Origin: Hawksworthiomyces lignivorus
Lineage: Eukaryota > Ascomycota > Sordariomycetes > Ophiostomatales > Ophiostomataceae
Reading direction: 5' to 3'
Assembly: GCA_002917075.1 (NCBI GenBank)
Contig: NTMA01000037.1
Span: forward strand, 186,001 to 250,000
Length of the DNA stretch: 64,000 nt
Shown: positions 45,870-55,817 of the stretch, in pieces
Position numbering within the stretch: the stretch's first letter is position 1
Layout: every line of letters begins with the position of its first letter
Position numbers and translations under genes: made by a program
The notes under the pieces: model-generated
What the model was told of the DNA's origin: nothing
What the model saw: the letters and a program-made list of their open reading frames with translations, nothing else
Databases searched by the model: none

Positions 45870-47313
45870 TCATGGCCGATACGACCACCAGCTTGCCACA
45901 TGGAGTCCCCTTGTCTGCTCGCCCGGCGTCATGTGCAGCGTCGCCCTCGGCACGTCTGGGGTCCGCTGCTGGGACGACAGAGCTGGAGACTTCGGGGGAC
46001 TGGCCGTGGAAGGTGTTGGTGAGCCAGCCGGAGATATTCCCGGCACGGTAAGATATGTCTGGTAATTCGGCTGCTTGTTGTAGCGGCTTTCTAACCCGTC
46101 GCGGCGCGGGCTGGGCATGTGTGGCGTGCTTGGCAGCTCCGGCGTTCCTTCTTCGGTGATGACGTCTGACCCGCTGCCCATGGTCCGACCGGAGCTGCGC
46201 CATGAGGAGCCGAACGTTGATCTATCGTTTGGGCTGCTCATGGCGGAAGAGGACGGCAGAGACGGGGAGTATGAGCCCGTCTGGGGCGTGGTCATGGGCG
46301 ACGTGAGGGGCGTCTCGAGCTCGGCGACAGGAGGGACCTTATAGCCGTCGAGCTCGGCGACGTTCACATCACCTTTTGGCTCTGAACCAGGACCCAGATA
46401 GCTCCCTGGTGGGGTGTTAGTGTCTCTCATGAATTAGGAATGGGAGGGGGGGGAACGAAAGGGCAGAACAAGAATGGGCCTTACCTCCCAGGTCGGTCAG
46501 TCCGTTTTGGCTGCGAAGCGAGCCGGAGTGCTGCAGCCGCCGCTGGGCGAGCAGCCGTGCTCCGTGCGGCCCCCACCGCGCGATGGCGGTCTCGATGTCG
46601 TCGACGGGCCCCTCGCCAAAGAGGGGGATGGTGGAGCTGGCCGGCGTGGCCGGCATGCCAGATGGCTCGGCGACCTCCTTCTGGTAGCCGCTGCCGTTCT
46701 CGCTGCCGCCCATGCTGAACGGGCTCTGTGCGTTTGCCGGGGACACGCTCGATCCCAGGTAAGGCGACTGCTGCTGTGGCCCCTGCTGCCCTGACTGCTG
46801 CTGCTGCCCTGACTGTGCCAGCTTCTTCTGTTGGTTGTGCCGGTGCATCTTCCACACGATGAACGCGGCGACCAGAAGGAATGCGAGCACGCCGGCAGTG
46901 GCGATGCCGCCAATGGCGCCTTGGGAGAGGCCTGGCTGCGGGGGCTGCGTCTGGTCGTTGGTGCCGGTCCCGGTGGGCGACGGAGCACCTGTGGTGGACG
47001 TCGATGAGCTTGCGGGCAGCGTAGTGCTCGTTGTCCCCGGCGGGGGAGGTGTTGGTGTTGTAGTCGCTGCTGAACTTGTTGTTGTTGTTGTTGTTGTTGA
47101 AGGCCCGGTAGTTTTGAAATAGGAGGGAGTATGGCTAGTGCTTGCCTTGGTCGTGACCGATGAAGATCCGCCCTGAGACGAGTCGGGACAGCCGCTGGTG
47201 TACTGGCAGGCGTCCACAGAGCAACAGCCGGAGAAGCCATTTGCAGCACAGACGTAATATTGCGTGCCGGATGAGCACTGAGTATTGTCACGCACCAAAT
47301 AATCAATTCTCAT
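45870..47313 (-). CDS. single-pass membrane protein, Cys-rich head and Ser/Thr-rich stalk
   Basis: Probably a cell-surface protein of the Mid2/WSC-like sensor layout; function unknown. Two exons, 47313-46485 and 46405-45870, give 454 aa. Residues 1-45 hold six Cys (13, 22, 30, 31, 36, 42), with YYVCAANGFSGCCSVDAC, a head I associate with many fungal hypothetical proteins. Residues 46-125 are Ser/Thr/Pro-rich with a run of seven Thr, likely O-mannosylated. A transmembrane segment lies at about 131-154 (GAIGGIATAGVLAFLLVAAF), followed by a basic HRHNQQKK stop-transfer and a Gln-rich stretch. The cytoplasmic tail of about 300 residues is Ser/Pro-rich. No N-terminal signal peptide is visible from this ATG, so either the helix acts as reverse anchor or an upstream exon is missing. 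Confidence 0.8.
47076..47099. repeat. (TTG)8 coding microsatellite
   Basis: Eight TTG copies on plus, read as the poly-Thr/Ser stalk of the membrane protein on minus. Length change would alter stalk length without breaking the frame. Confidence 0.8.
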
Positions 47314-49981
47314 TTTGAGGAAAATTTTAAGGGGGGTGGTTGAATATCAAAGTGCTTGTGGTATAACACGGGGGACACTCGATGCAAGATGCAAGTCGAT
47401 TGGAGACATCTAGCTGAGAGAGGATAGCGAGAGCATTTAAAATTCAAAATAGAGTAAAGGAAGCGAGAGACAAATAGAACAAAGACAGAGAGGGCAAATT
47501 TAATTGGCATAAAAAAGAGTGACAAGTCGGGAAGGCCTTGGAGAACGAAAGCGACGACAATAGCGACGGGAAGGCAGAGCAACGACAAGGAGGCCTTTGT
47601 AGGCGCAGGTGGCACTGATGAGAGCGGACGAGATCAAGGGAACCTCTCTGTAATAAAGCGCAAAGAGGATGAACATAAATCAATATTTTATCTAGCATTA
47701 TATGTATGGCACAGGAAACCGCAAATTATAGCACTGTCGTAAGCAGCTATTCCACATTTACAGAATCAGCATGTAATCCCGTCAGGCGGACGTGGCGGCG
47801 AAGCTGAGGCTCTGGCAAGGATTTCCAAAGAGGGTGGGAGGGAATATTTCTCTGTCCCTCCTTCGTCAGCCATCCTCGAGAGGGAAAGATACCGAATGCC
47901 AAGACAGAAAAGTGAACAAAATCTGGGACCTTCAGTCGGATGAAGCTGGGTCAGAGAACGTGGAGACGAACAGGAGCTACGACATGCCAGCCCAGCCGAT
48001 GATCCACAAACAAGTTTCCACGTCCAATTCTGCGTACCGAGCAAAGAGTGCCCGAAGTCGCACGAAAGCGACGAACGAGCAGCGGGAGCTTCAATAAAGG
48101 TGGGTTGGGGTGCGTAGGGATTGGGTTGTTGGGAACGCGGATCGTCGTCCTGCAGATGTGCACATTCTGGCAGCCTTGTCTGCCATCTTTGTCTTTCATC
48201 TATGCCGGGGGGGCAGGGGCGCAGAGGCACATTGACAAAAAGACGTGCTTCATCCGACTTGACTTACTCATTCCTATCTAGTCTTCTCCGCCTTGGGGTC
48301 TAAATATAATTGGGTGCTGGGATTTCCTGTATTCTTCCATGGCTTCTATGTAATCCGCCTGAGCCTGGGGTGTGGTTGAAGCATCTATAGTCACACTCCG
48401 GATTGACTTGGGACCTCGCTTGGTGACTTCTCTGCAAGCGCCGACTTTCTTCAAAAGGAAATCCCTCCACATCATCTGTCACACAATAAACTCTGCCTTG
48501 TCTTCCCCGTCCCCCGGCCCAGCGGACCGTGGCCACAATCCTTTTCATCTTAAAAAGATACCATACATGCAATACGAGGAACATATACGAGAGCTCCAGC
48601 CAGCTGGGTCTGAAAGCGCACTTCTGGGCTTCGCAAAAAGAGACCACTTTCCTCTTCATTTGAAAATCCGCTGCAGCTGGAGCAATGCATGCCGTTGGAT
48701 ATCAGGTGTCTCGACGGCTGCAGATTTGCAGGCCAACGTGCTTTATAATTGCATGTGGTGACCCTGTAACGAACCCAATATACAAGTTGGGGATCGTTTA
48801 GCGTCGGCCCCGCAGGCTAAAACTGTATGAGTTTAACGAAGAGAAATATTGGGAGATATGAGAGAGAAGAGAGGTGGTCTCTGGAACTCAGACCGACCTC
48901 CCTCGAGATGCCATAGTAACTCAGCTGGCCCCTCTCCTGCTCTCCCAGCTACGAAGATAGGCTTTATCAAAGAGCATAGACCTGCAGGAAAGGACCAAGG
49001 GAGACGTAAACGGTCCTTTTGATGTCGTTGGCGTTCGTCGGTATGTCCCTTTTCCGTTCTCGACTCCGCCTCCTCGCTAGAACGTTTCTTTTTGACATCC
49101 CCCGCTCATCTCACCGGCAATCGTCTTTCTTTTTTTTTTGCCTTTTTCAGATTGTGGGTACGTTGCATTTGTCTTTCCCACAGCTGGTGCTGCTTCGTCT
49201 CTTTTTTCTGATATCTTTTCTTCCGCTTTGGGCGATGGTGCCTGTCGCACCAACCGGAGTCCCTGCTGCTCAGCCACGGCTAAATTTGGCTGCTGGGCTG
49301 CTCATCGTGCATAAAAGTAGCCACCGCTCGTTCTGACGCATGCATCAGTGTGCTTACTTTGTCTTGGCAGCCAATACGCGTTGCTTATTCTTCCCTGTAG
49401 CCAGTCCACTTTTACTCCCAACGCTCTCCAACATTATGTCACAGTTGTCGTGGAGCTGCTTTACACAGAGCTTGTCGTTTCAACGGTCAAGATTTGGAGA
49501 GGAGAATGCAAACAGTGAAGCTCGTGTTGTTGGAAAGCAGAAGAGACGCACACCAGGAAATCAAACCCAGAAGCAGAAGTGAATTCCGGCGTGTTGGTTC
49601 TTGCTTCCATGCTTCTCATCAGGGCCTCGCTCTGTGTGGTCTAGGGATTAGACCAGGCCGCACCAGAGGGAGCCCATATTTACAAATGACGACATATCTC
49701 ACGAGGCTGCTGACCGAAAGCTTAAGCGCTGTCAATGCGAAACAATATGTACTTCTTTTTTTGCTCACAGGTGATGAGATAATCTGATCTCGCACCATCG
49801 AGTGGAGGAGGAACGAAGGATGCGGACAAGGAGAACAGTGTAAGACTCATGAAAAAAAAAATTGTATTCCCTTTTACAACGCCTCGCAGAGAAAGAAGAA
49901 AATAGAAAACATGTGCCTCTATGCAAAACTAGAATGAGAAAAAAATAGAACAAAAAGTAGAACGTAGAAGAAGCTCTCATA
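47314..49981. other. 2.7 kb spacer, no supported gene
   Basis: Lies between two minus-strand genes. A 65-codon minus frame at 48278-48475 (start MMWRDFLLKKVG, end RPQGGED) has protein-like composition and an AG just before its ATG, but no known domain. The remaining frames are low in quality. The promoter of the membrane protein and the 3' UTR of PUF6 should be here. Confidence 0.45.
48278..48475 (-). CDS. doubtful small ORF, 65 codons
   Basis: Not recognised. It reads MMWRDFLLKKVGACREVTKR and onward through TPQAQADYIEAMEEYRKSQH to a stop, with a mix of charged and polar residues that looks more protein-like than the surrounding frames. TGACAG stands immediately upstream of the ATG, so it could be a last exon. 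There is no membrane segment or motif. It may equally be chance. Confidence 0.2.
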   Translation of the reverse strand: MMWRDFLLKKVGACREVTKRGPKSIRSVTIDASTTPQAQADYIEAMEEYRKSQHPIIFRPQGGED

Positions 49982-50529
49982 CTATGCGAGCTTCTCCAGC
50001 AGCAGCTTAGCGCCTGCGTTGCCCACGGGCCGTTCCCGCGCAGGAGGAACGGCCGCTGCAGCGGCGGCCGCCTTGCTCTTGTCTGCCTTCTTCTTCTTGC
50101 TCTTCTTGCCGTCGTCGGCTGCGGGAGCGCTAGTGGCAGCAGTAGCGGTGGCAGTAGCCTCCCGCTTGGCGCGCTGCTCGGCGGTCTCCTCGGTGGCGGC
50201 CTTCTCGAGGGCCTTGCGGTTCTTCTTCTCGGCGAGCGTCTTGCGCAGCTCGGCGGCGTGGGCGGGGTCGAGGTCGGCGGCCTCGAGGAGGGCGACGACG
50301 ACAAAGGAGCTGGCGTCGCCGGCGGCCCAGGCCATGATGTGCGGGCGGATGTGGGGGTACAGGACGTCGGCGAAGCGCAGCGGCGGGTCGACGGGGACGA
50401 CGCGGCCGGCGGCGCGGTCGAAGCGGCCGCCGGCCACGAGGGTCTTGAGCATGCGCGTGCCAAAGGCGGACTGGGCGACGTGCTGGGCGGCAGGGGCGGT
50501 AGAGCCGAGGGGGGCACCGCCGTCTTCGT

Positions 50530-50563
<34 letters not shown>

Positions 50564-52247
50564 AGCACCCGGGGCACCCGCGGCCGTCTGCGCGATGGCG
50601 GCGAGCGCGGCCGACTTGTCGCCGACGGCAAAGAGCAGGACGTCGGTGACGAGCTGGCAGCCGAAGGAGGTGGCGACGAGGTCGGCAGGGGCGGCGGCGA
50701 CGGCGGCGAGCAGCTGGGGCGACATGGCAGCGACGAGCTCGCGGCGGCGGGTGGCCGGGTCCTTCTTGCTGGTGGCGGCGCGGATGGCGTGGATCTCGGC
50801 CAGCAGGGCGATGTCGGCGGCGTGGCTGGCCGGGAAGAGGGCCTTGGAGGCCGGGTCGCCCTCGAGCAGGTACAGCACGGTGGTGCGGGCGTTGAGGTCG
50901 TTGGCGCAGAAGACGACGTTCTCGACGCCCTTGTCCTCGTTTTTGCCCAGCAGCTCCGGGAAGATGGCCTTGCTGGTCAGGACGGTGTCGTCGATCAGAT
51001 CGTAGGCGGCCAGGATGACGGCGTGGCCGTGCGGGTCGCCGCTCAGCAGCTGGAAGGTGTCCTTGTAGGTGCGCAGGATCTGCTTGCGGTCCTTGGCCGT
51101 GCCGTAGGCCAGCAGCAGGCACACCAAGCGCGCGCCCGACGCCGTAAAGGCCATGTTCTTGAGCAGGTCGCCGCTCTCGTCGCCCTTGACGACCTCGAGG
51201 AACTCCTTGTGGTCTTCGGACCCGGCCGGCACGCTCAGAAAGTACTGCAGCATGGCGTCGTGCAGCAGCGTGAAGCCCGTCAGCTTCTTCTGCACCAGCG
51301 CGTTGATCATGCCCATCAGGTGCTTCAGGATGGCGCCGCGCTTGCTCGGCTCCTTGGCCAGGATGGCCGCCAGGTCGGCCGTCGGCTCGTCGCCCGCCGC
51401 CGCCGCGTCCGCAGCCAGGGCCGAGTTGGCCAGCGAGAACTCGGGGCCGTACCACTCGCGCAGCAGCAGCGCCTTCTGGCGTTTGGTCGCGATGCCGCGG
51501 TACACGTCGTCGACGATCCACGACGCCTCCGGGTGGTTGATCAGCTTGCGCACCTTGCCGTAGAACTCGGAGATGATCATCTCGCGCAGCTCCTCGTCGT
51601 TCTGCACCAGCAGCTTGCCGATCAAGAACTTGGCGTACTTGCTCTCAGCCAGCTGCGCGTAGGCGCCCTGCAGCTCCTTGGCAATGCCCTTGCGCTGCTC
51701 TGCGTTGGCGTACTTGACGGCCGTCTGCACGGCCCGCACGGCGTCGTGCTTGAGCACAAAGTCGCGGATCCGGCCCGTCGTGATGCTGAATAGCTCGTCC
51801 ACCAGCTTCTGCCGCTCCTCCTTAGGCACGTGCGACTTGCGCCGCAGCCGCTCCCACAGCTTCTTGGCCCGCGACAGCTCCTCGGCCAGCGGCTTGGCTG
51901 CCCGCCGCTCCAGTGCCAGCTGCTTCTGCTTGGCGTGTGCCTCCCTCGAGGTCGTCGTGCCTAGAACCGAGCAGACGTCAGTCATCAGCCCCCCCCGTCT
52001 TCTACCAACTAGATCCAATAGTCTTGGCCTGTAACCCCCAAATAAAAAATCTGAATAAAAATTACATACCCTTTTCAAACGTGCTGCCGTTAGCCTGTTG
52101 GTCGTTTCCGTCGCTCTTCTTCTTCCATGACGATACTTTCTTATCGTCCCCATTGTCTTCGAGCCGTGGCTTTTTTGTCCATTCTTTTTTGGTCGCCCGA
52201 TAAGGCTCTGAAGCCTTGCGCTTCCCACCGGTCTTTTCGGACGACAT
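49982..52247 (-). CDS. PUF6: PUF6, pumilio-family ribosome biogenesis and mRNA-binding protein
   Basis: A nucleolar Puf protein with divergent pumilio repeats, needed for 60S maturation (around Rpl43 loading in yeast) and, in yeast, repression of ASH1 mRNA. Two exons, 52247-52070 and 51960-49982, give 718 aa (yeast 656). The 109-nt intron (donor GTATGT, acceptor TTCTAG) joins GSTFEKG to TTTSREAHAKQKQ. The N-terminus is Lys-rich and nucleolar-like (GGKRKASEPYRATKKEWTKK). Repeats include RDFVLKHDAVRAVQTAVKYA, AESKYAKFLIGKLLVQND and FTASGARLVCLLLAYGT. The C-terminal CPL domain starts with DLIDDTVLTSKAIFPELLG. A GTCGGC microsatellite (about 50528-50564) encodes an Asp-Ala repeat. The tail is Ala/Lys-rich. 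It shares a 476-bp promoter with GIR2. Confidence 0.94.
50528..50564. repeat. (GTCGGC)6 coding minisatellite
   Basis: About six hexamer copies inside the last third of PUF6, translated as alternating Asp and Ala. Copy-number change keeps the frame. Confidence 0.75.
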
Positions 52248-52723
52248 GTCGATATTCCACGTAATTTATGTTTCTGATGGTTGGGTGTGGAATTGGAGGA
52301 CGAATGTCTGCGCTGGAGGATTCGCTTTCAGTGGGAAATTTTTTTTTTTTTCCCTGCGACTGATAGCAGTAGAAATTCCATTATCGATAGATTTTTTTTT
52401 CTTTATCTCGACAGATTCTGCCGGGCGGTGTCCACTTTCGATAAAACGCTGCCCCACAGTTCTCAACTCCCCCTACTAACATATATTCCGTACTAAAATA
52501 CTCTTACAGCCTTTAATAGCAGCCCCCATGTTAGTGCCCCTCTCTCTATAAATCTTCAGCGTAATAGCGCATCATAATATAATTTCTGCCCTCTTCGTTT
52601 TCTTGGGCCCATTCTTCCTCGCTCTTCCTGTCCCCTGTCTTGCTTTCACTCACCCACTTTCTCTCTCTTCCTCTTTATTCGAGTCATCTGTCTGGACGAC
52701 CCGGCCCCTCCAGATCTCCCACA
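52248..52723. promoter_or_regulatory. shared divergent promoter region PUF6/GIR2
   Basis: 476 bp between two start codons. TATAAAT at 52547-52553 lies about 170 nt before the GIR2 ATG. An AAATTTTTTTT tract near 52338-52351 resembles the rRNA-processing element of ribosome-biogenesis promoters. TATCGATA-like sites occur near 52382 and 52438. No PAC motif was seen. Confidence 0.4.
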
Positions 52724-53509
52724 ATGGGTCGCGAAGACCAAGAAGAAGAGATCGAGGTGCTCGAGTCCATCTTTGCGGACGAGTTCACCAAGCTCGAGGA
52801 CAACGAGTTTCGCATCGCCATCAAGCTCGATCTGCCCGACGAGGTCATCGCAGCGACCAGGCAGGCCAGCGGTGACGACGGCGACGGCGACAGCGACGAG
52901 TATGAGGCGCCCGTCATGGTGCTGACGGTGCGGTACCCGGAGGACTACCCGGACAAGGAGCCGCACCTGGAGCTGTCGGCGGCGCCGAACCAGGCGCCGC
53001 ACCCGCTGTTCAGCGTGGCCGACGACAAGGACGAGCTGCTGGCGGGCCTGCGCGAGACCATCGACGAGAACCTGGGCATGGCCATGGTGTTCGCGCTGGT
53101 GTCGGCGCTCAAGGACGCCGCCGAGCAGCTGGTGCTGAGCCGGCACGAGGCCGCGCAGAAGGTGCGTGAGGAGGCCGCGCTGGCCGCCGAGCGCGCCGAG
53201 AACCAAAAGTTCCACGGCACGGCCGTGACGCCCGAGTCGTTTGTCAAGTGGCAGACGGCGTTCCTGGCCGAGATGGCCGAGAAGCGGCGGCGCGACGAGG
53301 AAGAGCGCGCCGCCGAGCTGGCCAAGAAGGGCGGCGCCCGGAGCGGCGGCGTCGGGTCCAAGGACGGCCAGCGCCTGACCGGCCGGCAGCTCTGGGAGCG
53401 CGGCCTGGCCGGCAAGGGCGAGGACGACGAAGACGCCGCCGCAGACGACGACAACGACGACAGCGCGGCCGCCGCAGACGGTGTGCAGAAACTCAAGATC
53501 GAGGCATAG
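52724..53509 (+). CDS. GIR2: GIR2/RWDD1-type RWD-domain protein
   Basis: A cytoplasmic acidic protein that binds Gcn1 and the DRG GTPase Rbg2, tuning Gcn2 signalling and ribosome stalling responses. 261 aa from one exon, close to yeast Gir2 (265). The RWD domain spans residues 5-145: EDQEEEIEVLESIFADEFTK, then VRYPEDYPDKEPHLEL (the YPxxYPxxxP signature) and the helices ENLGMAMVFALVSALKDAAE. A long charged helix follows, with GTAVTPESFVKWQTAFLAEM, then LTGRQLWERGLAG, the conserved C-terminal box of the DFRP2/RWDD1 family, and an acidic Asp-rich tail. The start context is ACAATGG. The coding strand is very GC-rich, so the antisense frame is also open. Confidence 0.95.
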   Translation: MGREDQEEEIEVLESIFADEFTKLEDNEFRIAIKLDLPDEVIAATRQASGDDGDGDSDEYEAPVMVLTVRYPEDYPDKEPHLELSAAPNQAPHPLFSVADDKDELLAGLRETIDENLGMAMVFALVSALKDAAEQLVLSRHEAAQKVREEAALAAERAENQKFHGTAVTPESFVKWQTAFLAEMAEKRRRDEEERAAELAKKGGARSGGVGSKDGQRLTGRQLWERGLAGKGEDDEDAAADDDNDDSAAAADGVQKLKIEA

Positions 53510-54044
53510 CAGCCTGTCTGATTCGCTTGGGTGGCGTCTTGGCGGGAACTGGACTGCCTGTCTACCTACACGATGACAGGCTCCCAGGAAAAGCGACAGG
53601 CCAAGGAGTTGACGGCCGTAAATATTATGGGTTGGCTGGCTGTGTGCTCGAGCAAAGGTGCTTGGCGGAGCAAGAACACCAGTACGGGCGCTGGCTAGAG
53701 ACTGAAGAGCTCCCTGCACTTGGAAACATCGTATATCCTTTTGTGCCCCGAGCTTAGGAGTAAATTCTTGAAGAGCCAAAGCGCAGAGGCCCTTTTCATG
53801 ATTGCATTATTGCACTAGCAATTTTCTATATAACTCGCATGTTATATTACATAGAGAATATGAAGCGAACTTTGTATCGTAAAAGCAATGACGTTGAACA
53901 AGTTTTTCTCAAGAATCTCTATTCGTGCTATGCTTCCAACCGCTAAAGATAGAAGAGAGAGAGAGAGAGAGAGAGAGAGTTAAAAATAACGAGACAACCA
54001 AAAAGAGACACCAAAAGGGGTTAAAAAATAAATAAAGAGGAACT
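53510..54044. other. spacer between GIR2 and tRNA, with AG microsatellite
   Basis: 535 bp holding the GIR2 3' UTR and the 3' flank of the minus-strand tRNA. (AG)13 lies at 53954-53979. Six A on plus at 54023-54028 is a T6 on minus, about 17 nt beyond the tRNA and fit to end Pol III transcription. Confidence 0.5.
53954..53979. repeat. (AG)13 microsatellite
   Basis: Thirteen uninterrupted AG copies in intergenic DNA between GIR2 and the tRNA gene. Confidence 0.9.
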
Positions 54045-54168
54045 TGGAGAAAGCCGGCTTTGATCCAGCGACCTTCAGTTTACGAGGTAAACAGTGGATT
54101 TGGTATAGAGTATACCAAAGATCCTATTTCCTTCAGACTGACGCGACTCCCAACTGCGCCATTTCTCC
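54045..54168 (-). tRNA. intron-containing tRNA, anticodon read as GAA (Phe)
   Basis: The minus strand folds as a tRNA. The acceptor GGAGAAA/TTTCTCC pairs at 7 of 7 and is followed by A73. The D stem is GCG/CGC (3 bp). The anticodon stem TCAGT/ACTGA encloses the loop CTGAAG-A, giving anticodon GAA at 54134-54132. The T stem GCTGG/CCGGC encloses ATCAAAG. A 50-nt intron (54130-54081) sits after base 37, the standard eukaryotic position, and contains the hairpin TTTGGTATA-CTC-TATACCAAA. The mature length is 74 nt. Oddities are A at position 54 (normally T, although initiator tRNA has A) and an acceptor stem unlike the usual Phe GCGGG type. A T6 follows at 54028-54023. The tRNA fold is strong; the Phe identity is moderate. 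Confidence 0.7.
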
Positions 54169-54464
54169 GGTCGATAAAAAGTTAGACATCTAGTTCGCTG
54201 CTATGTGCTCCACAGCGCGTCCAAGCTTGAAAGGTTGTTCGTGCTATCTCATTGTGTTTCTTTGTTTCCTATGCCGTTCTAGACGTGGCCACGACAGCCT
54301 CATCTCTTCGTTCTTGATTCATTTATTATTTCGATATGCACCGTAGCCCTAGCTGTGGAATTTTTATGTACCCAAAAACGCCCTCCCGGATCTAGATATG
54401 ATGATGAATGAGAAGGCATAAAGAAAAATAAGAGAGAGACCAGGAAGGCTATGAGAGAATCCGG
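54169..54464. other. spacer between tRNA and ACL4
   Basis: 296 bp; should contain the ACL4 3' UTR. It is AT-rich and without a frame of note. Confidence 0.4.
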
Positions 54465-55817
54465 TCATGTCATCTCCTCGTCCTCATCTTCGTCCTCGCC
54501 GTCGTCGTCCTCCCACTGGTCGTCGTCGTCCTCATCGTCGTAGTCCTCCTCCTCGAGCTCCTTGGCGGGCGCCGGCCCCACCGCCGCCACCACCTCCTCG
54601 AGCAGCTCGGCGGCGTGCTGGCCGAGCCGCTCGTCCTCGTATGCCTGCTGGCGGAACCGCCGCAGGCAGCGGCCGAGGCAGCGGCGGGCGTCGCGCCACG
54701 CGGCCTTCCAGCGCTCTTCTTTCTGCGGCGCCTTCTCCTCCTTGTCGCGCTGCTCCTGCCCCATCAGGTAGTGCGCGTAGCCGGCCAGGTACCAGACCTC
54801 GACGGCCTGCTCGTCTTCTGTGAGCAGGCGGGCGGCGACGTCGGCGGCGCGGTCCAGCCAGCCGGCCGTCAGCAGCAGGCGCACCAGGCCGACGCGCACG
54901 CCAAACGCCGGCACGTCGCGGTGCTGCGGCGGCAGGTCCTCCCACAGCGCTAGGCTGCGCTGCAGCGCCGCCCGCGCGTCCGCCGGCCGACTCTGGCTGA
55001 TGCGCACGCTGGCCAGCGTCTGCCACGCCTCGGGGCTGCCCGGCGCCACCAGCGTCGCCTCCGTCGTCAGCGCCTCGCACTGCGCCTCGCAGTCCGGCTC
55101 AAACGACAGGTCCGTCATCCACACCTCGGCCACCGCGCACAGCACCTGCGCCAGCTTCTCGTGGTAGTCCTCTTCTTCTTCTTCTTCTTCGTCGTCGTCT
55201 TCGTTGTCGTCGTCTTCGTCGTCATGATCGCCGCCCTTTTGCCGCCGCCGGCTCCCTTGTGTTGCCTTGCCCTGCTTCTTGGTCGCCGCTGCCCGCTCCT
55301 TCTCCTGCGCCGCCGCGCGCGCCCGCAGCGCCGCCGCGCCCCGCTCGAACCACGCCACGCTGTCGCGCCCGCCCTCCTCGCTGATCTGCGCCAGGTACAG
55401 GAACTTGTCTACGCCACCGCCTAGCGCGTCCGGCAGCGTGCCGTCCGGGTCCAGCGCCGCCGCCCGCTCCAGCACCGCCCGCGCCTCCTCCGCGTCGCCC
55501 GCCTCCAGGTGGATCTCGCCCAGCAGCGTGCACACTGCCGCCAGCGCCACACCGTCCACCACAATGTTGTTCTCCTTGGCCGTGCCGCCGCTGCTGGCCT
55601 GCTCCAGAGCTTGCAGGGCCCGCTGCGCCGCCGACCGCGCCGCCGCGACGTCACCCTGGGTCATGGCCGCCATGGCCTCGCCGACGAGCACATGGGGCGT
55701 CTTGCTGGGCCGCGCGGTCGAGCTTCCGGCGGCAGTGGCGGATCGGGGGTGGATGCTGCTGTTGTGTCCCTTCTTGGCATGTCCCTTCTTGGACGCGCCC
55801 GGCCGTGTTTTGGCCAT
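54465..55817 (-). CDS. ACL4: ACL4, dedicated assembly chaperone of ribosomal protein Rpl4
   Basis: A TPR-type chaperone that captures nascent Rpl4 (uL4) and escorts it to nuclear pre-60S particles. 450 aa from one exon. The start at 55817 (MAKTRPGASKKGHAKKG) is a Lys-rich N-terminus with a good context (AGCCATGGCC); the frame stays open upstream but without family resemblance. TPR-like helical pairs run from about residue 45 to 400: HVLVGEAMAAMTQGDVAAAR, CTLLGEIHLEAGDAEEARAV, PEAWQTLASVRISQSRPADA and AVEVWYLAGYAHYLMGQEQ. A Glu/Asp-rich insertion at about 195-220 comes from a TTC-repeat tract (55171-55189 on plus). The C-terminus is strongly acidic (EDYDDEDDDDQWEDDDGEDE), as in Acl4, probably shielding basic Rpl4. 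Confidence 0.88.
   Translation of the reverse strand: MAKTRPGASKKGHAKKGHNSSIHPRSATAAGSSTARPSKTPHVLVGEAMAAMTQGDVAAARSAAQRALQALEQASSGGTAKENNIVVDGVALAAVCTLLGEIHLEAGDAEEARAVLERAAALDPDGTLPDALGGGVDKFLYLAQISEEGGRDSVAWFERGAAALRARAAAQEKERAAATKKQGKATQGSRRRQKGGDHDDEDDDNEDDDEEEEEEEDYHEKLAQVLCAVAEVWMTDLSFEPDCEAQCEALTTEATLVAPGSPEAWQTLASVRISQSRPADARAALQRSLALWEDLPPQHRDVPAFGVRVGLVRLLLTAGWLDRAADVAARLLTEDEQAVEVWYLAGYAHYLMGQEQRDKEEKAPQKEERWKAAWRDARRCLGRCLRRFRQQAYEDERLGQHAAELLEEVVAAVGPAPAKELEEEDYDDEDDDDQWEDDDGEDEDEDEEMT

Noticed and set aside
50258..51793. 511-codon plus-strand frame opposite PUF6
   Set aside because: It is antisense to a well-supported gene, in GC-rich DNA where stop codons are rare. The product is Gly/Arg/Val/Asp-rich with no domain.
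51961..52228. Reading PUF6 as one long frame beginning inside the intron
   Set aside because: The upstream part of that frame is out of phase with the Lys-rich family N-terminus. Splicing 52070 to 51960 gives a proper ATG and a better match.
52646..53779. 377-codon minus-strand frame opposite GIR2
   Set aside because: Antisense to the RWD protein. The composition reflects GC-rich third positions, with no recognisable domain.
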